Source: Caldilineaceae bacterium
GTDB taxonomy: Bacteria > Chloroflexota > Anaerolineae > Caldilineales > Caldilineaceae
Reading direction: 5' to 3'
Assembly: GCA_022821545.1 (NCBI GenBank)
Contig: JAJEDJ010000058.1
Location: 1 to 64,000 of the forward strand
Length of the DNA: 64,000 nucleotides
The notes below the pieces were generated by a model, which saw nothing but the letters and a program-made list of their open reading frames with translations, did not search any database and had not been told where the DNA came from. The stretch's first letter is position 1, and each line of letters begins with the position of its first letter. Shown here one piece after another: positions 59,437-64,000 of the stretch. The position numbers were made by a program, and so were the translations under genes.

Positions 59437-60546
59437 TTATCTCCCTTTTATCTCCCTGCGATATATTGTGATGGCCTCCTGCTCGCGGAAGCCCAGCTGC
59501 CGGTATAGCGGCAGGGCTTTGTGGTTCAGACTGTCCATATCGAGTTCGACGCGTTTGAAGCCGTTTTCGCGGAGCCGTCGCAAGGCATCCAGCATCAGAC
59601 AGGTTCCGAGGCCGCGACGTCTGAATTGAGGCGGGACGCCAAGAATGTGGAGATGGGCGAGGCCTTTTTCTCTCGGATTGAGGCTGGGGGCGCAATGGCA
59701 GATGCCGGCGAAAGCGCCGTCCGACTCGGCCACAACGCTGATCTGCTTGCGGAAACGGGGCGAGGCGGCGTGTCGAGACCAGCTTTCGTGGGAGTATGAA
59801 AAGCCGCCCCAGTGGTCGGAAAAGGATGCGTTGAACGCCGCAATCCAGGCCGGCGCATCCCCAGACCGGTATGCGCGCAGCGATATTCGGCTGGGAAGGC
59901 GCACTCCCGACTCGGGGGGCCAAGTCAGTTTTTCCAGCTCGCAGGCCATGATCGCAAAGGTTCGGACGGCCTGGAAACCGGCCCGGCCAAGCGCGGCCAT
60001 GACTTCCGTGTCCTCACGCAAACCGCGCGCCTCTACACGGCAGATTGCGGGGGCGCGGTCTGCGCCTGCGCGGTCTGCGCCTGCGCGGCGCGTCCCCTTA
60101 GAGGCCAGATGCCGGATGCGGTCCAGGCCCGCCTGAACAATCGAGTCGAGCGCTACGGTACACCGTTTGGCGGGATCGACCACCCAGTCGAGCATCCAGG
60201 ACGCGTTGGAGCCGGCCGGGCAGACGGTTACGCAGGCATCAATGGCAGGACCGTCTACAGAAGTGCCGTCTACAGGAGTGCCGTCTTCAGAAGCGCTGTC
60301 TGTAGCGACAAGGAGCAGGCGACCGACGTCTGCCAGGCGGCCGCCGAGCCGGCTGCTCAGTTCACTGCGGGTCAGGCCGCGCTCAAGGCCGAGAGGGTAG
60401 CGGGGCGCGAAGGCATACAGCGGGAACTGGTCTGCCGGGTCGGGAGCCAGAGCGCGGGCCACAGTGTCATGGGAGTCGGCCCGGTCGAACAGGCGGCCCA
60501 GGGCCGGCAGGTCGCGGTGGCAGAACTCTCGAAAGCGGCCGTTCAC
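59437..60546 (-). CDS. GNAT-family acetyltransferase with two-domain length
   Basis: A 369-residue protein starting with GTG at 60546. The C-terminal half is a clear GNAT: LHILGVPPQFRRRGLGTCLMLDALRRL near residue 295-321 has the R-x-x-G-x-G acetyl-CoA loop. The N-terminal half looks like a degenerate second GNAT domain. The middle holds two expansions of 15-bp repeats: DGTPVDGTSVDGPAID and ADRAGADRAPA. GGGAG precedes the start. The substrate, an amine or other acceptor, is unknown; the repeats are probably tolerated linkers. Confidence 0.8.
   Translation of the reverse strand: MNGRFREFCHRDLPALGRLFDRADSHDTVARALAPDPADQFPLYAFAPRYPLGLERGLTRSELSSRLGGRLADVGRLLLVATDSASEDGTPVDGTSVDGPAIDACVTVCPAGSNASWMLDWVVDPAKRCTVALDSIVQAGLDRIRHLASKGTRRAGADRAGADRAPAICRVEARGLREDTEVMAALGRAGFQAVRTFAIMACELEKLTWPPESGVRLPSRISLRAYRSGDAPAWIAAFNASFSDHWGGFSYSHESWSRHAASPRFRKQISVVAESDGAFAGICHCAPSLNPREKGLAHLHILGVPPQFRRRGLGTCLMLDALRRLRENGFKRVELDMDSLNHKALPLYRQLGFREQEAITIYRREIKGR
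60055..60084. repeat. Two-copy 15-bp in-frame repeat inside the GNAT gene
   Basis: GCGGTCTGCGCCTGC at 60055-60069 is repeated at 60070-60084, coding the repeated pentapeptide GADRA in the GNAT linker. As a multiple of three, it leaves the frame intact. Confidence 0.8.
60251..60295. repeat. Three-copy 15-bp in-frame repeat inside the GNAT gene
   Basis: CCGTCTACAGAAGTG at 60251, CCGTCTACAGGAGTG at 60266 and CCGTCTTCAGAAGCG at 60281 follow one another, coding the repeated motif with DGTxV/DGxxV in the protein. The frame is kept. Confidence 0.8.
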
Positions 60547-60560
60547 AGTCGTTCTCCCAC

Positions 60561-60608
60561 TTGCTCCCCTGCTTGCTCCCCTAATTGCTCCCCGAATTGC
60601 TCCCCGAA
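60561..60608. repeat. Four-copy 12-bp tandem repeat
   Basis: TTGCTCCCC-based 12-bp units start at 60561, 60573, 60585 and 60597, between the aminotransferase and GNAT genes. Two final copies are identical. This is noncoding and near the GNAT ribosome site. Confidence 0.85.
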
Positions 60609-60683
60609 CTATGCAAACAGATGGCCGAATCCGCAGTGCTTATGGATATGGACTTCGTCCACGCTGCCGCGCGCGCGGCATTG

Positions 60684-62084
60684 CTAGAGGGAGGCTTCCA
60701 CCGCAGAGAGGCTGTCGTTCAGGGCCTCGATGGCGCAATCGAGCTGTTCCTGCGTGATGACAAGCGGGGGCGACATTTTGAGCACGTTGTGGTAGGAGCC
60801 GCCGTAGTTGGTCGCGATGACGCCCCGCTGCAGGAGGCCGTCGACCACGCGCGCGCCCTCTTTGGTGGCGGGTTCACGCGTCTCTCGATCCTTGACGAAC
60901 TCCACGCCGACCATCATGCCAAGGCCGCGCACTTCGCCGATGAGATGGTGCTCCTGCTGCAGCTCCTGCAGCCGCGACATAAAGTAGCCGCCCAACTCGG
61001 CGCCGCGCTGCACGAGGTTCTTCTCCTCGATCTCCGCCAGTGAGGCCAGCGCGGCGGCGCAGCCCACGGGGTTGCCCAGGAAAGTGCTCGTGTGCATCAT
61101 CGGGCCCCAGGCGTCGGCGACCTCCTCGGACATGATGGTAGCCGAGATCGGGAAACCGCTGGCCAAGCCCTTGCCCACGACCATGATGTCCGGCACGACG
61201 TCGAATTCATCCATGCCGAACCAGTTGCCGGTGCGCCCGAATCCGGTGATGATTTCGTCGGCGATGAGGATAATGCCGTGCTCGTCGCAGAGGCGCCGCA
61301 CCGTCTGCACGAACTTTTTGGGCGGTACAATCCAGCCGCCGTGCCCCTGGACGGGCTCCATGATGATGGCGGCCACGTCGGCCACGCCCGAGTCCGGCAT
61401 CGTCAGCACATGCTCCAAGTAGCCGCCGTCGCAGAAGAAACAGTCGTCCCCGTCCGAATGCGTCGGGCAGCGATAGGGATAGGCGTAGGGCACGTGCGTC
61501 GTATCGGCCAGCATGTTCTGGAAGGGGGCGCGGTAGTAGTTCTGCGAGGAGACCGACAGGGCGCCGGTGGTCTTGCCGTGAAACCCGCCCTGGAAGGCGA
61601 TGATCTTGTGCTTGCCGGTAAAGATGCGGGCCGTTTTGAGGGCAGTTTCCACGGCCTCGGCGCCGGTGTTGGCGATATGGGAGACCGACAGCTGCCCAGG
61701 GGCCCGGTGGGACAGTTTCTCGGCCAGCTCGACCCGGTTGCGGTTGGGATTCACGCCGCCCTGGCTGTGCATCATGGTCTCGGACTGCTTGGCGATTGCC
61801 TGGACGATGCGGGGGTTGCTGTGGCCCGCGGTCGCCACGCAGAAGCCGGCCGTCAGGTCCACATAGACATTGCCGTCGGCATCCTCGATGTTGGCGCCGC
61901 GCGTGCGCTCCCAGAAGACCGGCGTCTGCCCGCGTGGAATTACGGAGCTGGTGGGGGGTTCGACCTTGGCGAGCCGTTCGGTCAGCCTGCGGGACTGCGG
62001 GCCGGGCGGGGGGGTAACAATCGCAGGCAGGGCAGTTCCGTCCTCCAGAGCCTGCAGGTCTGCGTTCGAAGAGTAGGTTTGCAT
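60684..62084 (-). CDS. Class III aminotransferase (PLP-dependent)
   Basis: A 466-residue PLP enzyme. GAEAVETALKTAR near residue 141-153, IIMEPVQGHGG near 240, LIADEIITGFGRTG near 273-286 and Lys305 in MVVGKGLASGFP (the internal aldimine) are typical class III features. A Cys trio (YRCPTHSDGDDCFFCDGG, Cys206, 215, 218) between the domains is unusual and could bind a metal. CAGGAGATCC precedes the ATG. The acceptor is likely a keto acid or aldehyde such as an omega-amino acid; not determinable here. Confidence 0.92.
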   Translation of the reverse strand: MQTYSSNADLQALEDGTALPAIVTPPPGPQSRRLTERLAKVEPPTSSVIPRGQTPVFWERTRGANIEDADGNVYVDLTAGFCVATAGHSNPRIVQAIAKQSETMMHSQGGVNPNRNRVELAEKLSHRAPGQLSVSHIANTGAEAVETALKTARIFTGKHKIIAFQGGFHGKTTGALSVSSQNYYRAPFQNMLADTTHVPYAYPYRCPTHSDGDDCFFCDGGYLEHVLTMPDSGVADVAAIIMEPVQGHGGWIVPPKKFVQTVRRLCDEHGIILIADEIITGFGRTGNWFGMDEFDVVPDIMVVGKGLASGFPISATIMSEEVADAWGPMMHTSTFLGNPVGCAAALASLAEIEEKNLVQRGAELGGYFMSRLQELQQEHHLIGEVRGLGMMVGVEFVKDRETREPATKEGARVVDGLLQRGVIATNYGGSYHNVLKMSPPLVITQEQLDCAIEALNDSLSAVEASL

Positions 62085-62170
62085 TCAGGATCTCCTGTGC
62101 GACAGAGGCCGGTTTGCCGGGGCGAGAGGCTGTTTGCGGCCGGAGTACGGGACTTGCGGCAGCCTGTCCG

Positions 62171-62659
62171 CTATGAACCGCCGGAGTCGTTCACGCGTTT
62201 GATCACCATGCGTTCGCCCACGAATCCCTCGCGCCAGATGCTCTCACAGGCGGCGGCCAGGCCTTCCAGGTTTTCCGTAACCGTGGCGAACAGGTTGCCG
62301 GGCATGTAGCCGGCCGGGCCGAGCAGAAGGTTGTTGCGGCCATAGAAGAGCGCGATGTCGATAAAGGGCTGGCCGGTGCGTCTATCGGGCGGAATGTCGA
62401 TCGAGGCAGCGTCGACCTCGAAATAGAGGAGATCTCCGCCGACGGGCATGATTGTGGCGTTCTCCCTGCCCGGATCGGTTGCGAGAGGCGGAACCAGGGT
62501 GTAGACTTCGCGCCCTGCCCAGCGGGCGTGATAGGCGTCTCCCTCCAGCGGCAGCGCGTTCCAAACGGCGTCGCAGGTGAGGGGCGCCTCCGCGTCAAGC
62601 AGGGTGGCAACCCCGCGGACGTTGCGCTTGGTGAATGAGATTTCGATTTGGCGTGCCAT
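62171..62659 (-). CDS. DUF3830 family cyclophilin-like protein
   Basis: A 162-residue protein of the DUF3830 family, with a beta-barrel (cyclophilin-like) fold as recalled. CDAVWNALPLEGDAYHARWAGREVYT near residue 29-54 and LLYFEVDAASID near 78-89 are characteristic. The function is unknown, and these proteins often occur in amino acid or hydantoin catabolic operons. CAGGAGCCACAGTGC precedes the ATG. It precedes the aminotransferase gene by 86 bp in the same orientation, in keeping with that association. Confidence 0.8.
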   Translation of the reverse strand: MARQIEISFTKRNVRGVATLLDAEAPLTCDAVWNALPLEGDAYHARWAGREVYTLVPPLATDPGRENATIMPVGGDLLYFEVDAASIDIPPDRRTGQPFIDIALFYGRNNLLLGPAGYMPGNLFATVTENLEGLAAACESIWREGFVGERMVIKRVNDSGGS

Positions 62660-62868
62660 GCACTGTGGCTCCTGGCTGGATTCCCGGATTAGCGCCGTGC
62701 GGCGGAAACGGCTCAGTCTCGACTACAGGACGACCTATCTTTCCCTGTTTTTGGCCTGCGAGGATTCGGCCCAATCCCGACGGGCATTTGGGGTAACTTA
62801 ACACAGTTTATCGGAACGCAAAAGAGCGAAATCAGAGGGAGATCCTTCGTTTCCAGGGCAGCGCCCGG
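62660..62868. other. Intergenic gap between DUF3830 and dehydrogenase genes
   Basis: No gene is visible; the frame at 62577-62801 is not protein-like. It likely contains the promoter of the minus-strand DUF3830 gene, but no clear -35/-10 pair was found. Confidence 0.4.
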
Positions 62869-63864
62869 CTATGCAGCGCGTACGGGAAAACGCGGAGTTA
62901 CATCCGGATTGACCAGGTTAAGGGGCAAGCAGCCCTGCAGCACGCGCGCCACCTCCTGCACGGCCTTCACGCGCACGTCACGGAAGGCCTGCTCGGAGTA
63001 CCACGCGACGTGCGCGGTCACAAGGATGCGATCGGTGCGGTGGAGCGGATGATCCGGCGGGGGCGGCTCTTCGTCAATCACATCTACGGCGGCGCCCGCG
63101 ATCCGGTCGGTCTCGACGGCATGGAGCAGAGCAGCGGAGTCAACTATGGCGCCGCGGGCCGTATTCACCAGAAAGGCGGTCGGCTTCATTTTGGCCAGCG
63201 CGCGGGCGTCGATCATGCCCTGCGTCTCTTCAGTCAGAGGCAGGTGCAGAGAGACAAAGTCCGATTCGGCCAGGAGCGTTTCGAAGTCGGCGGGTTCGGC
63301 GCCGCCGCGTCGAATCTCGTCGTCATCCAGGTAGGGGTCCCAGGCGAGCAGGCGCCAGTCAAAGCCGGCGGCCTTGCGTGCGACGGAGCGGCCGATGCGT
63401 CCGAATCCAATGATGCCCAGGGTACGCCCCGCGCTGCGCTGAATCGGGTACGGGGGCTTGGGCTGCCAGCGGCCGCCGCGCACAGCGGCCGCCTCGGCGT
63501 CGACGTAGCGGATGGCATTCAGCAGCAAGGCCATGGCGTGCGTCGCGACTTCGTCAGTGCCGTAGTCGGGCACGTTGGCAACGCAGACGCCGGCCGCGGT
63601 TGCCGCGTCGATATCGATGTTGTCCACGCCGACGGATGGTTTGACGATGGCCAGGCAGTGGGGCAGCTGCGAGAGCAACTCGGCATCGATCTGCACATTT
63701 CCCACGAGGAGCGCAACGGCATCCTTTCCGGCCTGCGCCAGTTGTTCCCGGTTGCGACAGGGGCGCTTGACCAGCTCGACGTTGAACGGGGCCAGGACCT
63801 CTTTTTCGGTGTCCAGGCCGGGAAAGATGTTGGATGTAACGACGACAGTGCGCGTTCCGTTCAT
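62869..63864 (-). CDS. D-isomer-specific 2-hydroxyacid dehydrogenase (CtBP/phosphoglycerate dehydrogenase-like)
   Basis: A 331-residue NAD-dependent dehydrogenase. The nucleotide loop GIIGFGRIGRSVARKA is near residue 149-164, the catalytic Arg in LVNTARGAIVDS near 232-243, Glu in DVIDEEPPPPDHPL near 263-276, and His in VTAHVAWYSEQA near 285-296. The last segment is like the C-terminal-binding-protein branch. The stop of the upstream gene overlaps the start (TCATTT-type ATGA overlap). It may oxidise a 2-hydroxy acid formed in the pathway. Confidence 0.9.
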   Translation of the reverse strand: MNGTRTVVVTSNIFPGLDTEKEVLAPFNVELVKRPCRNREQLAQAGKDAVALLVGNVQIDAELLSQLPHCLAIVKPSVGVDNIDIDAATAAGVCVANVPDYGTDEVATHAMALLLNAIRYVDAEAAAVRGGRWQPKPPYPIQRSAGRTLGIIGFGRIGRSVARKAAGFDWRLLAWDPYLDDDEIRRGGAEPADFETLLAESDFVSLHLPLTEETQGMIDARALAKMKPTAFLVNTARGAIVDSAALLHAVETDRIAGAAVDVIDEEPPPPDHPLHRTDRILVTAHVAWYSEQAFRDVRVKAVQEVARVLQGCLPLNLVNPDVTPRFPVRAA

Positions 63865-64000
63865 TTGCTTGACTCCGCAACGCCCAGGTAGGCGAGGATG
63901 GCGTGAATGTAAACCTTGGCGGCGCGCACGACCTGGGCCAGTTCAACGCGCTCGTGGTCGGAGTGGGCGGTCAGGTAGCTGGCGCCGTAGTAGAGCGCGG
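63861..64000 (-). CDS. C-terminal end of a hydrolase, M20-like peptidase (partial)
   Basis: The minus-strand frame enters from the right edge and ends at TGA 63863-63861, overlapping the dehydrogenase start by 4 bp. The visible 45 residues read ALYYGASYLTAHSDHERVEL and AAKVYIHAILAYLGVAESSK, like the last helix and strand of M20/M28-type deacylases (the A-H-x-x-D-E-x-V region). The catalytic part lies outside the window, so the family is tentative. Confidence 0.5.
   Translation of the reverse strand, partial: ALYYGASYLTAHSDHERVELAQVVRAAKVYIHAILAYLGVAESSK

Noticed and set aside
1..64000. tRNA, rRNA, CRISPR arrays and complete insertion sequences
   Set aside because: Read on both strands for cloverleaf, repeat-spacer and transposase patterns; none was convincing. 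Only a possible transposase N-terminus at the left edge was kept.

Overview
The window looks like a chromosomal segment of a high-GC, probably free-living or host-associated Chloroflexota bacterium (Caldilineaceae/Anaerolineae-like). This is inferred from the style of the four lipoprotein solute-binding proteins (lipobox Cys followed by Ala/Pro/Glu-rich linkers) and from the density of phytanoyl-CoA dioxygenase (PhyH), Gfo/Idh and oligopeptide-type ABC genes; no rRNA or phylogenetic marker is present. I found no tRNA, rRNA, CRISPR array or intact transposon. Almost everything is catabolic or transport related.

Layout. (1) 545-11353, + strand: three tandem paralogues of the NicX/M29-aminopeptidase-like family, then a complete oligopeptide-type ABC importer (two permeases, two ATPases, binding protein) and a MATE/ANK-like membrane protein. 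(2) 11477-17663, +: an AstE/AspA-type zinc deacylase, an MFS carrier, an Asp/Glu-racemase-family protein, an M20 peptidase and a 14-TM MFS exporter. (3) 17660-24764, - strand: PhyH, a TauABC/NMT1-type importer, two tandem MTAP/PNP-like nucleoside phosphorylases and a sulfatase broken by one frameshift. (4) 25672-37242, +: a second family-5 binding protein with two permeases but no ATPase, then three Gfo/Idh oxidoreductases, an Ldh2-type dehydrogenase, a sialidase-like propeller and an HpaI aldolase. (5) 37243-38444: a lower-GC gap with a 39-codon membrane ORF and a DUF2442 gene. (6) 38445-57600, +: a third importer (again without ATPase), a double-LamG protein, three related five-bladed-propeller proteins with a common C-terminal module, three PhyH enzymes, a GH127-like protein, a PIG-L/GalB-like protein, and a gene whose frame is crossed by one TGA. 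(7) 57638-64000, -: maleate isomerase/AMDase-like protein, FAH-family hydrolase, GNAT, class III aminotransferase, DUF3830 protein, 2-hydroxyacid dehydrogenase and the end of an M20-like peptidase.

The most interesting object is 48742-50385. The reading frame continues through TGA 49033-49035 with conserved-looking protein on both sides, giving a U-S-T-C motif of the UGSC (seleno)protein type. A hairpin with a GGUC apical loop lies 17 nt downstream, where a bacterial SECIS should be. I annotate it as a 547-residue selenocysteine protein, with a long second domain, inside a glycan/PhyH catabolic cluster.

How the genes may work together (inference): the importers bring in amphiphilic or peptide/glycan-like compounds. 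Propeller, LamG, GH127-like and sialidase-like proteins, which lack visible signal peptides, would act on them in the cytoplasm. PhyH and Gfo/Idh enzymes would oxidise them, and aldolase, racemase, FAH and dehydrogenases would finish the small acids. The binding-protein/permease operons without ATPases could borrow the DppD/DppF pair at 5770-7911.
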